Shown here in pieces: positions 1 to 8,775 of a stretch of 64,000 nucleotides of DNA. How positions within the stretch are numbered: position 1 is the first letter of the stretch; each line of letters starts with the position of its first letter. The notes beneath the pieces were generated by a model. The model searched no databases and was not told the origin of the DNA. It saw only the letters and a program-made list of their open reading frames with translations. Position numbers and translations under genes: made by a program. The stretch lies in contig CAZDEO010000009.1 of assembly GCA_964504445.1 (NCBI GenBank), positions 1 to 64,000 of the forward strand, read 5' to 3'. The DNA comes from JACSRF01 sp964504445 (GTDB taxonomy: Bacteria > Chloroflexota > Anaerolineae > Promineifilales > Promineifilaceae).

Positions 1-1186
1 CGCGGCCACGGCGCAACCATACGTCTAGCTTTTCGCGCAGCAGGTTGTCGCGGTGGGCGTGAATGTCCTCTGGAGTGGGCACGGCCGTTTCCGTCAGTTT
101 TAGTTTGGCGTACCCCTCAATGCGCCGCAGGCGGCCCCGTTCGCGGGGCGTCACCAGCGAAATGGCAATGCCTGTTTTGCCCGCCCGCCCTGTGCGCCCC
201 ACGCGATGCACAAACACTTCCTGGTCGCGGGGCAAGTCATAGTTAAAGACGTGGGAGATGTCATCAATGTCCAGACCCCGCGCAGCCACATCGGTGGCTA
301 CCAGAACGTTAATTTGCTTATTGCGGAAGCGGTTGAGGACCTGTTCGCGGGCTTCCTGGCTCAAATCCCCGTTGAGCGCTTCGGCGGGGTAGCCGCGCAC
401 CGTTAGCTCGTTAGCCAATTCCCCTGTGCCTACCCGGGTTTGGGCAAAAATTAGCGCGCTGCTAATCTCTTCTACCTCAAACAGACGGGTTAGCACCGCC
501 AGCTTATCTTCCTCGTTCACCAGGTAGTAGCGCTGCTCAATGGCGCTGACGGTCAGCTGCTTGTGGCGCATGGTGATGGCCTGGGGGTCGCGCATGTAGC
601 GGTTGGCTAAGTTGCGAATTTCGTTGGGCAGCGTGGCGGAGAAGAGGGCGGTTTGGCGTTCGGCGGGGGTGGCTTGCAAAATGGCTTCGATGTCTTCAAT
701 GAAGCCCATGCTGAGCATTTCGTCAGCTTCGTCTAGCACCAGGGTCCGCACCTGGCTCAAGTCCAGGGCGTTTTGCTTGATCAGGTCGAGCAGGCGGCCC
801 GGCGTGCCCACCACCACGTCTATACCCCGCGCCAGGCGGTTTTTTTGCCGCCCGTAGGGCTGCCCACCGTAGATGGCTAACACGCGGATGTCCAGGAAAC
901 GGCCGTAATCATGCACCGCCCGCGCCACCTGTAAGGCCAGCTCCCGCGTGGGGGTGACGATGAGGGCTTGCACCGGGCCGGGGCCGGGGATGAGATTATG
1001 CAAAATGGGCAGGGCGAAGGCGGCCGTTTTGCCGGTGCCCGTTTGCGCCTGACCAATGACATCTTGTCCGGCGAGTAGGGGGGGGATGACGGCCGTTTGG
1101 ATGGGGGTTGGTTCGCTAAAACCAAGTTCAGATACAGCCTGCACCAACTGCGGGTGCAGGTTTAATGCGGTAAATTCATTTGTCAC
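1..1186 (-). CDS. DEAD-box ATP-dependent RNA helicase (C-terminus cut by window edge)
   Basis: RNA helicase that unwinds or remodels RNA using ATP in the cytoplasm. Reading the minus strand from a GTG at 1186 gives an open frame to the window edge with the helicase motifs in order: Q motif (GFSEPTPIQ), motif I AQTGTGKT, PTREL, the GG/TPGR region, DEAD (VLDEADEML), SAT (LFSATLP), then the second RecA domain with ARGLDI and HRVGRTGRAG. An AGGAG lies 10 bases before the GTG, which fixes the start. The C-terminal tail beyond about 395 residues is outside the window. Its leader contains a terminator-like hairpin at 1333-1359. Family assignment is certain; which paralogue (RhlE, CshA, DeaD) is not. 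Confidence 0.95.
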   Translation of the reverse strand, partial: MTNEFTALNLHPQLVQAVSELGFSEPTPIQTAVIPPLLAGQDVIGQAQTGTGKTAAFALPILHNLIPGPGPVQALIVTPTRELALQVARAVHDYGRFLDIRVLAIYGGQPYGRQKNRLARGIDVVVGTPGRLLDLIKQNALDLSQVRTLVLDEADEMLSMGFIEDIEAILQATPAERQTALFSATLPNEIRNLANRYMRDPQAITMRHKQLTVSAIEQRYYLVNEEDKLAVLTRLFEVEEISSALIFAQTRVGTGELANELTVRGYPAEALNGDLSQEAREQVLNRFRNKQINVLVATDVAARGLDIDDISHVFNYDLPRDQEVFVHRVGRTGRAGKTGIAISLVTPRERGRLRRIEGYAKLKLTETAVPTPEDIHAHRDNLLREKLDVWLRRGR

Positions 1187-1332
1187 GGTAGAATTGCTCC
1201 TCTTGGTGTTTTGAGTTGTCCGTTGCCTGGCGTGTTTTTCTGCCCGGCTTGCGCCTGCGAGCAAAAATTCCACGCCCCCTTTGCTTGCCAGCAGCGGACC
1301 CGTTCCACAAACAAGAGCCTACCGGTGGCCAC

Positions 1333-1359
1333 AAAAATACCCGACCACAAGGTGTCGGG
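1333..1359 (-). terminator. terminator-like hairpin in the helicase 5' leader
   Basis: On the minus strand CCCGAC and GTCGGG form a 6-bp GC stem followed directly by TATTTTT. No minus-strand gene lies upstream to be terminated, because the neighbour at 1558 runs the other way. It therefore sits about 150 bases inside the presumed helicase leader and could be an attenuator. The rest of 1187-1530 shows nothing else I can name. Confidence 0.4.
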
Positions 1360-1557
1360 CATCCCAGCGAAATGTTCAAAACGATCAGTTGCTAAAATTA
1401 GGTACTCAATCAAGTGCTGCCGGGCAGTATAACACACATTGGGCCACATAGGTAAAAATTGGCCCAAAGGTTACAAATTGCTCATACGAGATTGGGGCAG
1501 CAGGTGCGATAATGGGGCTGTTGACTGGGCATGATTTGTACATTTTGCGGAGGTTGT

Positions 1558-2796
1558 ATGATCACAAGCAGAAAAGTGTGGGTGTGGATAGCAGGGTTTG
1601 TGGTCTTGGTGGTGATGGTGGGTGGAACGGCCGTAGCCCAGGAAACGGCCGTGGCCCCCACCCACCAGGTAACCACCCAGGGCCACCCCCTAGCCGACCA
1701 GGCCATTTTAGATGGCCCTACTTTCGTGGAACAGGTGGTGGAATTGGTGAATGTAGCCCGTTGGGAAAACGGGCAGCTCCCGCCCCTCAAAGGCGTAGAC
1801 CTGCTGCAAAATGCTTCCCAGACCCACTCTGCCAACATGGCTAACCGTGACTTCTTCGCCCACTGCGATCTCGACACCGGCGCCTCCCCCTGGGACCGCA
1901 TGGAAGCTGCTGGCTACATCTGGAATGCCGCTGGCGAAAACATTGCCGCCGGGTATAGCACCCCGGCAGACGTCATGACCGGCTGGATGAACAGTTCCGG
2001 TCATCGCGCCAATATCCTTTCCACCAACTTTCGTGAATTAGGCGTGGGCTACATTTACCAGAGCAATGACCAGGGCAACGTGCGTGGTGATAGCAACGGC
2101 GACTGCATCGCGGACCAGTTCAATCGTGGCCCATATTATCGCTATTGGACGCAAAATTTCGGCAGGCGAAACGCCGTCTATCCCCTGGTCATTAACCGCG
2201 AGGGTTATCAAACCGAGAGCCGCCAGGTAGGCCTGTATGTCTATGGCGCAGGTTGGGCTGTGGAGATGCGTTTTCGCAATGAAAATGGCAACTGGTCTGC
2301 CTGGCAGCCTTATACCCCCAACGTCAACTGGACTTTGAGCAGCGGCAACGGTCCGAAAACGGTGTATGCCGAGCTGCGTAACGGGGCAGATGTGCGCGGT
2401 GTTAGCGACACTATCTTGCTCAACTCTCCGGTGGTAGAGCCGCTAATTGGCCTGTCGCCGGGATCCATGACGGTGCTGCGCGTGGTGGGTGATGTTAACC
2501 CGCAGCAGGAAGCGCTGCAAATTAGCAATGGGGGCACAGAACTGTTGACCTGGAGCATAGCCGAACAGCCCGCGGCGGCCTGGCTGTCCTTTGCGCCCGG
2601 CAGCGGTAGCACAGGCGGTGGGCAGGCGAGTACGGTTTTAGTAACCGTCAATCCTCAGGGGTTGGGCGTGGGGCAGTACACCACACAGCTTCAGGTGAGT
2701 GGCAATGCCACCAACTCGCCGCAGACGGTCAGTGTCACGCTGGTAGTTGCCGAAGAGCTGTATGCTGCCTATTTGCCGCTGCTGCTGCGGGATTGA
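1558..2796 (+). CDS. secreted CAP/SCP-domain protein with C-terminal BACON-type domain
   Basis: Exported protein of 412 residues. The N-terminus is a signal peptide (ITSRKVWVW, a hydrophobic stretch, then AVAQ). Residues about 45-180 form a CAP/SCP (PR-1-like) domain: FVEQVVELVNVAR, SHSANM-like THSANMANRDFFAH, AGENIAAGY, MTGWMNSSGHRANIL and YWTQNFG. The C-terminal 90 residues (GTELLTWSI..WLSFAPGSG..VLVTVNPQGL..GQYTTQLQV) look like a BACON/Ig-type beta domain, often involved in carbohydrate or surface binding. An ATG 27 bases further upstream exists, but CGGAGG five bases before 1558 and the signal peptide favour this start. The stop lies 28 bases inside the 3' end of the convergent photolyase gene. 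The substrate is unknown. Confidence 0.88.
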   Translation: MITSRKVWVWIAGFVVLVVMVGGTAVAQETAVAPTHQVTTQGHPLADQAILDGPTFVEQVVELVNVARWENGQLPPLKGVDLLQNASQTHSANMANRDFFAHCDLDTGASPWDRMEAAGYIWNAAGENIAAGYSTPADVMTGWMNSSGHRANILSTNFRELGVGYIYQSNDQGNVRGDSNGDCIADQFNRGPYYRYWTQNFGRRNAVYPLVINREGYQTESRQVGLYVYGAGWAVEMRFRNENGNWSAWQPYTPNVNWTLSSGNGPKTVYAELRNGADVRGVSDTILLNSPVVEPLIGLSPGSMTVLRVVGDVNPQQEALQISNGGTELLTWSIAEQPAAAWLSFAPGSGSTGGGQASTVLVTVNPQGLGVGQYTTQLQVSGNATNSPQTVSVTLVVAEELYAAYLPLLLRD

Positions 2797-4313
2797 GCAG
2801 AAAGATCGCGCAACAATGCGGCGGCTTGCTGGCGCACTAACCGGCGCTCTTCGGCGTCCAGGTGACGCAGACCGAGGACATTTTTACCCAGCCGGGGATT
2901 GCGGCGCAGTGTTTCCTCGTGCTGCAAGAGGAAGTGCCAGTAGAGGGTGTTGAAAGGGCAGGCGTCTTCGCCGTGGCGTTGTTTGTGGTTGAAGGGGCAG
3001 GTTTCACAATAGTCGCTCATTTTGTGGATGTAGTTGGCGCTGGCAATGTAGGGCTTGGTGGCGATGAGGCCGCCGTCGGCATTGAGGCCCATGCCGATGA
3101 CGTTGGGCAGCATTACCCATTCGTAAGCGTCCACGTAGGCCGCCTGGAACCAGTCGTTGACCTCAGCCGGGTTCAGCCCGGCCAGTATGGCAAAATTGCA
3201 CAGCAGCATCAAACGCTCAATGTGATGGGTGTAGCCGTTGTCCAGCGCCCGGCTAATGGCGTGGCGCAGGCAGTTCATGTCGGTCTCGCCGGTCCAGAAA
3301 AAGTTGGGTAACGGCCGTTCTGCCCCCCACGTATTCATCTGCTTCATCTCCGGCCCCAGCCGCCAATATTGCCAGACCATAAACTCCCGCCAGCCCAGAA
3401 TCTGGCGCACAAAGCCCTCCACAGAGTTGATGGGGGCACGGCCGTCGTGGTAGGCGCGCTCGGCGGTCCGCACCAGCTCCAGCGGCTCTAGCAGGCCAAT
3501 GTTGAGGTAAGGCGACAGCACCGAGTGGTAGAGCGTGTCGTGGCGCTGCGTCATAGCGTCTTCGTAGGGGCCGAAGTCGTGCAAGCGGTGGGCAACGAAA
3601 TTGCCGAAGGCGGATAGGGCTTGCTGCCGTGTTACCGCCAGATTAAAACCATCAACCGTGCCCAAACCGGGCATGGTAGACACTTGGGCCATCACCTCTT
3701 GCGTGATAGCGTCGGGCGCAAAACCAGGGGCGGCGGGGGGCCGGTTGCCGGCAGGCAGCGGCTGGCGGTTTTGTGTGTCGTAATTCCATTTCCCACCCAC
3801 CGGGTCATTTCCCTCCAACAGAATACCAAAATGGCGGCGCATAGCGCGGTAGAAATATTCCTGCACCACGCGCTGGTCGTCTGCGACGTCGGCGTAGGGG
3901 TAAGGGTTGTGGCGGCCGGTGAGGAACTGGGTGTTGGGCAGCACGGTGACGGGCAGGTTGAGGCGCTCGGCGAGGGATTGCTGGAAGGCACGGCCGTGCC
4001 AGTCTGCCGCAGCCATGGTAAACAGCTGCGCTGGGTTGTGGCTGGCAGCGTGCTCTTGCAGGGCACTGGTGAAGGTCGGGGCCGTCACATACTCGACGTG
4101 GTATCCTTGTTGGCCCAACTCTTGCGCGTAGTGGCGCATGGCACTAAAGAGCAGCACCAGCTTTTTGCGTTGGTAGCGCAGCTTGCGGATACGCGCCTGG
4201 GATTGGACCAGCACCACGCGCAGGTTGGCGCGGTTCGTTTCCGCTTCGGCTGCGGCCAGGGCGGGGTGATTGGCCAAAAGTTGGTCCCCGAGAATCCAGA
4301 CTGAGATAGGCAT
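2769..4313 (-). CDS. cryptochrome/photolyase-related protein (FeS-BCP type)
   Basis: About 514 residues, the usual size for the iron-sulfur bacterial cryptochrome/(6-4) photolyase family (DPRP). These flavoproteins repair UV photoproducts or sense light. The N-terminus ISVWILGDQLL is the family's Rossmann-like start. The C-terminal half has EGFVRQILGWREFMVWQYW, the LPNVIGMGLNADGG segment and the cysteines SDYCETCPFNHKQRHGEDACPFN, which with one further upstream Cys would hold the [4Fe-4S] cluster. The start at 4313 matches the family N-terminus; an in-frame ATG at 4355 would add 14 residues, and neither has a good ribosome site. It lies downstream of the acyl-CoA synthetase on the same strand, but a 66-bp dispersed repeat separates them. 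Repair versus sensing cannot be decided here. Confidence 0.9.
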   Translation of the reverse strand: MPISVWILGDQLLANHPALAAAEAETNRANLRVVLVQSQARIRKLRYQRKKLVLLFSAMRHYAQELGQQGYHVEYVTAPTFTSALQEHAASHNPAQLFTMAAADWHGRAFQQSLAERLNLPVTVLPNTQFLTGRHNPYPYADVADDQRVVQEYFYRAMRRHFGILLEGNDPVGGKWNYDTQNRQPLPAGNRPPAAPGFAPDAITQEVMAQVSTMPGLGTVDGFNLAVTRQQALSAFGNFVAHRLHDFGPYEDAMTQRHDTLYHSVLSPYLNIGLLEPLELVRTAERAYHDGRAPINSVEGFVRQILGWREFMVWQYWRLGPEMKQMNTWGAERPLPNFFWTGETDMNCLRHAISRALDNGYTHHIERLMLLCNFAILAGLNPAEVNDWFQAAYVDAYEWVMLPNVIGMGLNADGGLIATKPYIASANYIHKMSDYCETCPFNHKQRHGEDACPFNTLYWHFLLQHEETLRRNPRLGKNVLGLRHLDAEERRLVRQQAAALLRDLSAQSRSSSGK

Positions 4314-4365
4314 CTTGTTGAGTGGTTGGTTTGTTAGTTGGTCAGAAGGAACCAACCATCCTGTT

Positions 4366-4431
4366 CATCATTTTCCCGGAAGCTGCGAACCAATCGCTCT
4401 GGCAAAGACGCTTTCTCAGCTTCCAGGAAAG
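4366..4431 (+). repeat. dispersed intergenic repeat, copy 1
   Basis: Sequence CATCATTTTCCCGGAAGCT..CTCAGCTTCCAGGAAAG with GGAAGCT/AGCTTCC ends able to pair. It is near-identical to 29405-29470 and to the reverse complement of 36351-36420, and partly to 48791-48830. It sits between the acyl-CoA synthetase stop and the photolyase start. Confidence 0.8.
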
Positions 4432-4439
4432 CCGATATT

Positions 4440-5981
4440 CTATGTACTAAACCGCTCTTGTAACTCCCGTTTCAAAATCTTGCCTGCGCCGGAGATGGGT
4501 AATTCGGGCAAAATTTCGACCCGCCGGGGCACTTTATAGCGGGCCAGATTCTCTTTCATGTGCTGCAACAGCTCTTTTGGGGTGGCAGTGGCGCCGGGCT
4601 TTAGCACTACGCAGGCCAGCCCTACTTCACCCCATTGGGGGTCGGGAATGCCCACCACCGCGCACATGTGTACGGCCGTGTGCCCATACAGCACCTTCTC
4701 AATTTCCGCCGGGTACACATTCTCGCCGCCAGAAATGAACATATCCTTCTTGCGGTCTACAATGGTGAAGTACCATCCCTCGTCATATTTGGCCAGGTCG
4801 CCGGTGTGGAACCAACCCGCCTCGTCCATGGCTTCCTCCGTCGCCAGGGGGTTGTTAAAGTAGCCGGAGGACATGCTGGGGCCTTTCAGCACCAGTTCCC
4901 CTACTTCGTCAGGGCCGAGGGGCTGGTTCTGCTCATCCACGATGCGCGCATCCACGTAAAAGTTGGGCCGGCCAATGCTGCCCGCCTTGCGGATAGCATC
5001 TTCAGCAGCCAGGGCAAAGATGCCGGGGCCAAACTCGGTCATGCCAAAGCCTTGCTTGAAGCGAATGCTTTTTTCGGCCGTGTACTTTTGCACCAGGGGC
5101 ACGGGTAAGGGGGCGCCGCCGCTGGTGCAAAAGCGGAGGGATGCGAGATTGGCGTCATCCCAATTGGGCGCCTGGGTGAGCAGTTGGTACATGGTGGGCA
5201 CGCCGGCGAACACCGTCACCTGCTCTTGCTCAATGAGCGCCAGCACTTGTTGGGGGTCAAACTGCCGCACCAAAATGGTGGTTCCGCCGAGAATGATTTG
5301 TGGCAGGGTGTAGACAAATAGCCCGCCGGTGTGGAACAGGGGAAACACATTCAAGTAGACGTCATCATGGTGCAAGTCGTGGATGACGGTGTTCAGGGTG
5401 TTCCAGGCAATCATGCGGTGGGTGACCTGGGCGGCCTTGGGCAGGCCGGTGGTGCCGCCAGTGAAAATGAGGGCCGCTACTGATTCTGCCTCTACTGCTT
5501 CCTGGCTAACTGGATTGGCGGGGTTGGCTTGCAGGACGCTTTCAAAGTGCTGGCTGCCGGGTACGCCATCCCCCTCAATGTGTAGGAAGTGGGTGAGGCT
5601 GGTAACGGCCGTATCGCTTTGCAGGTGGGCGACGGCTTCACGGAAGTCGTCAGAGTAGATGAGGACTTTGGGGGTGGTATTTTGCAAGATGCCGACTAGC
5701 TCGCGCCAGTGCAGCCGCCAGTTAAGGGCGGTGTGGATGGCGCCCAGCTTGGCGCAGGCAAAGAAGGTATCCAGGTGTTCCACACCGTCGCGTGCCAGGA
5801 TGGCGACGCGGTCGCCGATTTGTACATGGGTTTCCTGTTGCAGCCAGTTGGCGAGGCGGTTGGCACGGCCGTTCATGTCCGCATAGGTCAGCCGCCACGC
5901 CGGTTGCTTGCCCGCGTCTACAATTGCCAATTTATCGGGAGAATAGATTGCCCGTCTGCCTAAGTAATCGCCGATGTACAT
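4440..5981 (-). CDS. acyl-CoA synthetase (AMP-forming, fatty-acid CoA ligase family)
   Basis: Activates a carboxylic acid, probably a fatty acid, to its CoA thioester through an acyl-adenylate. The 513 residues match a full-length ANL-family enzyme. Visible core motifs are the phosphate loop FTGGTTGLPKAA (near residue 170), GFGMTEFGPG (A5), GWFHTGDLAKYDEGWY (A7), DRKKDMFISGGENVYPAEIE (A8) and the catalytic-lysine motif GAGKILKREL (A10) near the end. An AGGAA precedes the ATG. It follows the KAS III-like gene on the same strand after 57 bases, so the two are probably co-transcribed and share a lipid-related pathway. The chain length of the substrate cannot be read from sequence. Confidence 0.93.
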   Translation of the reverse strand: MYIGDYLGRRAIYSPDKLAIVDAGKQPAWRLTYADMNGRANRLANWLQQETHVQIGDRVAILARDGVEHLDTFFACAKLGAIHTALNWRLHWRELVGILQNTTPKVLIYSDDFREAVAHLQSDTAVTSLTHFLHIEGDGVPGSQHFESVLQANPANPVSQEAVEAESVAALIFTGGTTGLPKAAQVTHRMIAWNTLNTVIHDLHHDDVYLNVFPLFHTGGLFVYTLPQIILGGTTILVRQFDPQQVLALIEQEQVTVFAGVPTMYQLLTQAPNWDDANLASLRFCTSGGAPLPVPLVQKYTAEKSIRFKQGFGMTEFGPGIFALAAEDAIRKAGSIGRPNFYVDARIVDEQNQPLGPDEVGELVLKGPSMSSGYFNNPLATEEAMDEAGWFHTGDLAKYDEGWYFTIVDRKKDMFISGGENVYPAEIEKVLYGHTAVHMCAVVGIPDPQWGEVGLACVVLKPGATATPKELLQHMKENLARYKVPRRVEILPELPISGAGKILKRELQERFST

Positions 5982-6038
5982 GGTATTTCCTCATTAGATT
6001 GGGCAGATTTTGCAAATTTGTCCAATCTACTGCTTCCT

Positions 6039-7040
6039 CTACCAAACCCACACGCTGGCCGCCATGGCAATGCCGCCACCGCTGGCGCAAAAGAGCACTT
6101 TGTCGCCGGGTTTGGGGCCGCGCCCCTGCTCAATGGCGTCATCTAGGGCCATAGGAATGCAGGCCGAGCCGGTGTAGCCCCATTTATCCATGATCCAGTG
6201 GGTTTTTTCCAGGGGCTGCTGCAAGAGTTCCATAATGAGCTTGATGGTGTTCAGATTAAGCTGGGTGAACAGGTAAAAATCAATGTCATCCAGGGTGAGA
6301 CCGGCCTTGTCTACAACCTGGCGTACCAGCCGGGGCCAATGTTCGGTGTTGAAGGTGGCGGGGAATTTGCGCACAAACTGCACGCGGGGTGTGCCGCCGT
6401 TGGTTTCTATGGGGGTGGTGGGGCAGGCTGCGCCGCCGGTATAAATGCCCAGGGCGTCACTGTAGGTGCCGTCGGCAAAGCGTTTTCCGGCCAGGAAGCC
6501 GGGCTGGTCGCTGACGCCTACCACAGTGGCCCCTGCGCCGTCGGCAAAGAGGGTGCAGGTGTAGTGATCGCTGTAGTCCACAAAGCGGCTCATGCCGTAG
6601 GCGCCCACAACCAGCACGTGGTTGGTTTCCTCGTCGGTCATGATGAAGCGCACGGCCGTTTCCATAGCCGTCACCCAGCCGGCGCAGGCGCAGTTCACGT
6701 CGAAGGTGCCTGCGTTGACTGCGCCCAGCTTGCCTTGCAGTACGCTGGAAGTACCAGGACTGAGGTAGTCGGGAGTGTCGGTGGCCACAATGAGCAGATC
6801 GAGCTGCTCTGGCGCCAGGTTGGCGCGATCTAGCGCCTGACGGGCAGCGTGGAGGGCCAGGTCGCTGGTGGTTTCGTCAGGGGCCATGACGTGGCGTTCC
6901 CGTATGCCCACGTTTTTTACCAGCCAATCAGAGACGGGGCGGTTAAGGATTTCGTCGAAGTAGCTGTTGGGGAGGACTTTGGCGGGCACGTAGCGCCCGG
7001 TGCTGAGGATTTGGGCATATCGGGTCATAAATCGGCACAT
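6039..7040 (-). CDS. 3-oxoacyl-ACP synthase III (FabH)-like thiolase-fold protein with atypical active site
   Basis: About 330 residues with the KAS III fold and size. The nucleophile region is present (VNCACAGW, Cys near residue 115, as in FabH). The other two members of the canonical Cys-His-Asn triad appear replaced: the HQAN motif reads FTQLN and the GNT motif reads GYT (GYTGSACIPMAL). The C-terminal glycine-rich end GGGIAMAASVW is intact. It probably condenses or transfers acyl groups in an unusual way, perhaps together with the downstream acyl-CoA synthetase. ATG codons at 7040 and 7028 are both possible; 7028 (TRYAQIL) fits the family start better. Neither has a strong ribosome site. 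Fold assignment is firm, reaction unknown. Confidence 0.85.
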   Translation of the reverse strand: MCRFMTRYAQILSTGRYVPAKVLPNSYFDEILNRPVSDWLVKNVGIRERHVMAPDETTSDLALHAARQALDRANLAPEQLDLLIVATDTPDYLSPGTSSVLQGKLGAVNAGTFDVNCACAGWVTAMETAVRFIMTDEETNHVLVVGAYGMSRFVDYSDHYTCTLFADGAGATVVGVSDQPGFLAGKRFADGTYSDALGIYTGGAACPTTPIETNGGTPRVQFVRKFPATFNTEHWPRLVRQVVDKAGLTLDDIDFYLFTQLNLNTIKLIMELLQQPLEKTHWIMDKWGYTGSACIPMALDDAIEQGRGPKPGDKVLFCASGGGIAMAASVWVW

Positions 7041-7063
7041 CCGTTGGATAAGTAGTTACATGT

Positions 7064-7112
7064 AGCAAGTTACATTGTATGGCAATTTGAAACCTGCAAC
7101 TTGTAACTTGCT
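7064..7112. repeat. inverted repeat in a divergent intergenic region
   Basis: AGCAAGTTACA (7064-7074) and TGTAACTTGCT (7102-7112) form a perfect 11-bp inverted repeat with a 27-base loop. It lies between the divergent KAS III-like gene and the gene starting at 7172, so it could act on either. No poly-T follows. Confidence 0.5.
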
Positions 7113-7171
7113 GCTATGATGATAGCATATGATGGTTACGGGGGGGATACAGGGCTGATTTTGGAGGTATT

Positions 7172-7954
7172 TTGGAAACGGGACGGGATCGTTTTTTGGG
7201 GTATTTGCTGCGGGGCACGGCCGTTGCTGACCCCCAAAGGCTGCTGGATGAAGACGATTGGTTTAGACGCCAGTTTTGTGCCGCTTACTTGCTAGCTGAT
7301 GCCCGCCGGGAAAATGACATTCTCGTTTTTATGAGCGAAACTTTGCCATTGCTGCTGCGCCAACTGCGGCGAACCACCCACCGCCAGCGGGTGACCTACC
7401 AGGGGCAGGTGCGTGGGCGCATTGATTGGCCGGCCACCAGTAAGGCGCGGCTGCAAAATGAGGTGAATCCCGCGCTGTACGTTTGCCGCCCCCCGCAGCG
7501 CCAGGACAACACGCCCGAAAACCAACTGGTCAAGTATTTGCTAGAACGGCTCAATGAGCTGGTTCATGATTTGGCTCAGGAGTTGCAGGAGGCGGAGTTG
7601 TGGACGGCCGTTTCTGACACGCACCTTCTTTTTAGCAAGCGCCTGGCGCAAATTGCCTTTCACCTGCGCCAAACCCTAAACCATGCGCGATTGCGGGCGG
7701 TGGAAACGCCCCCCGTCATTCTCCCTACGCATCTAATCAAGGCGCGGGCGTCCAAAATTGAGTTGTATGGGCATGTGGCCCACCTCTACGCCCAATATGA
7801 ATCCATTTTGCTCCATGCTGACTGGGCAGACCTGCGCAAGATTATGGGCCAGGCAATTTTGCTGCCCAATCCGGCTGTTCCTTTTGGCGACACCTGCCTC
7901 CAACTGGCTGCCCTGGGTTTTGGGCAGGCGCGGCAGAACGGGGAGAAGCTTTAG
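7172..7954 (+). CDS. uncharacterised protein, possible DUF2357/McrC-like domain
   Basis: 260 residues, soluble and helix-rich. The start is a TTG four bases after GGAGG (7163-7167). The stretch VRGRIDWPATSKAR, then ALYVCRPPQRQDNTPENQLVKYLLERL, resembles the conserved block of DUF2357/McrC-like restriction-associated proteins, where G-x-ID-W precedes a DTPEN-type motif. I base this on memory of that pattern, so treat it as a lead and not an assignment. No partner nuclease or McrB-type GTPase is next to it; the next gene, four bases away, is convergent and broken. An orphan gene of uncertain function. Confidence 0.6.
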   Translation: METGRDRFLGYLLRGTAVADPQRLLDEDDWFRRQFCAAYLLADARRENDILVFMSETLPLLLRQLRRTTHRQRVTYQGQVRGRIDWPATSKARLQNEVNPALYVCRPPQRQDNTPENQLVKYLLERLNELVHDLAQELQEAELWTAVSDTHLLFSKRLAQIAFHLRQTLNHARLRAVETPPVILPTHLIKARASKIELYGHVAHLYAQYESILLHADWADLRKIMGQAILLPNPAVPFGDTCLQLAALGFGQARQNGEKL

Positions 7955-7958
7955 GCGC

Positions 7959-8690
7959 TTATGGGCATAACGGCCGTAACACGGCAATCCGCACTCTTTC
8001 CCGCAGCACAATGACCCCTGATTTTGGCGAATTCAACCAATCTTGCACTTGCATGGCCACGCGAGCATCGATGACGGCATCTTGCCAGTTTTCGGCTAGG
8101 TAGTCCTGCAGCGCTACTACACTGTCTGCATAGGTGTGGAACATGAAAGTTTCGTGCTGCTGCATGTGGAAGAAGCCGCGCTGCACTACGTTAGCCAGGG
8201 CTTGGTCAGCCTGCCCATATTCAACGCGGTCGTCGGTTTCGTGCAGCCAGCCCGCCAGGTGGGTTTCGCCATCCAGCTGCACCACAATTTCCGGCTCATC
8301 AGGGTGGGGGTGAATGTCCAGGAAACGGCCGTTCTCTGCCAGCAGGGTGTGTACTTTTTCCAGGGCATGAACCATGCCCTCGGGGGTAATTCATCACAAT
8401 GACCAGGACAGGAGTACCAGGTCAAAGCGTTGGTCAGTTTTGAAATTTTCCAGCGTTGTGGCCTGGAAGGTGATTTGGGGCTTAAGTTGTGGGGGCGTGT
8501 TGGCTCTGGCTTCGGCAATGCGTTCCCTGTTAGGGTCAATGCCGGTGATGTGCCGGGCATGAGGGGCAAGTTGGTGGGTTAAACGGCCGTTGCCGCACCC
8601 CACCTCCAGAACATTTTTGCCGGTCAAATTGCCCGCATAAGCCAGCAGGCGGCTTAATTCGCGTTTTTCAGGGTCAATGCGCACGCTCAT
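7959..8690 (-). pseudogene. SAM-dependent methyltransferase interrupted by two tandem TGA codons
   Basis: Class I methyltransferase of about 243 codons. The first part (ATG at 8690) carries the SAM-binding motif VLEVGCGNGRLT and GIDPNRERI, and ends ..FDLVLLSWSL. Then TGA TGA occupies 8396-8391, and the same frame continues ITPEGMVHALEKVHTLLAENGRFLDIHP.., a normal continuation of the fold. Nothing else is lost, since both halves are in one frame. Explanations are a recent double nonsense or small rearrangement, a sequencing error, or recoding. Class I methyltransferases often have His-His at this spot. The start has a TACTAT hexamer six bases upstream and no Shine-Dalgarno sequence. Confidence 0.75.
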
Positions 8691-8702
8691 GCGGAAATAG
8701 TA
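8691..8702 (-). promoter_or_regulatory. -10 element directly upstream of the methyltransferase start (leaderless)
   Basis: TACTAT at 8702-8697 lies six bases before the ATG at 8690 and there is no ribosome site. This is the spacing expected for a transcript that begins at or next to the start codon. Confidence 0.35.
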
Positions 8703-8775
8703 ATGAGGAACATGAGAAGCGGCAAGTGGCAGGATGCAGATTGGCAAACTAGCCCACCTGCATCCTGCCTGCTTT

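Noticed and set aside
3621..4304. A 227-codon plus-strand frame inside the photolyase gene
   Set aside because: Low-complexity Val/Gly/His composition typical of an antisense shadow of a GC-rich gene; no ribosome site.
6039..7040. OleA/OleC long-chain hydrocarbon pathway (KAS III-like plus ligase pair)
   Set aside because: OleA uses an intact Cys-His-Asn site, which is missing here, and no OleB or OleD gene is adjacent.
8391..8396. Selenocysteine insertion at the two TGA codons
   Set aside because: Two adjacent Sec residues in a methyltransferase core are without precedent that I know, and no clear SECIS hairpin was seen; kept only as a remote option in the finding.
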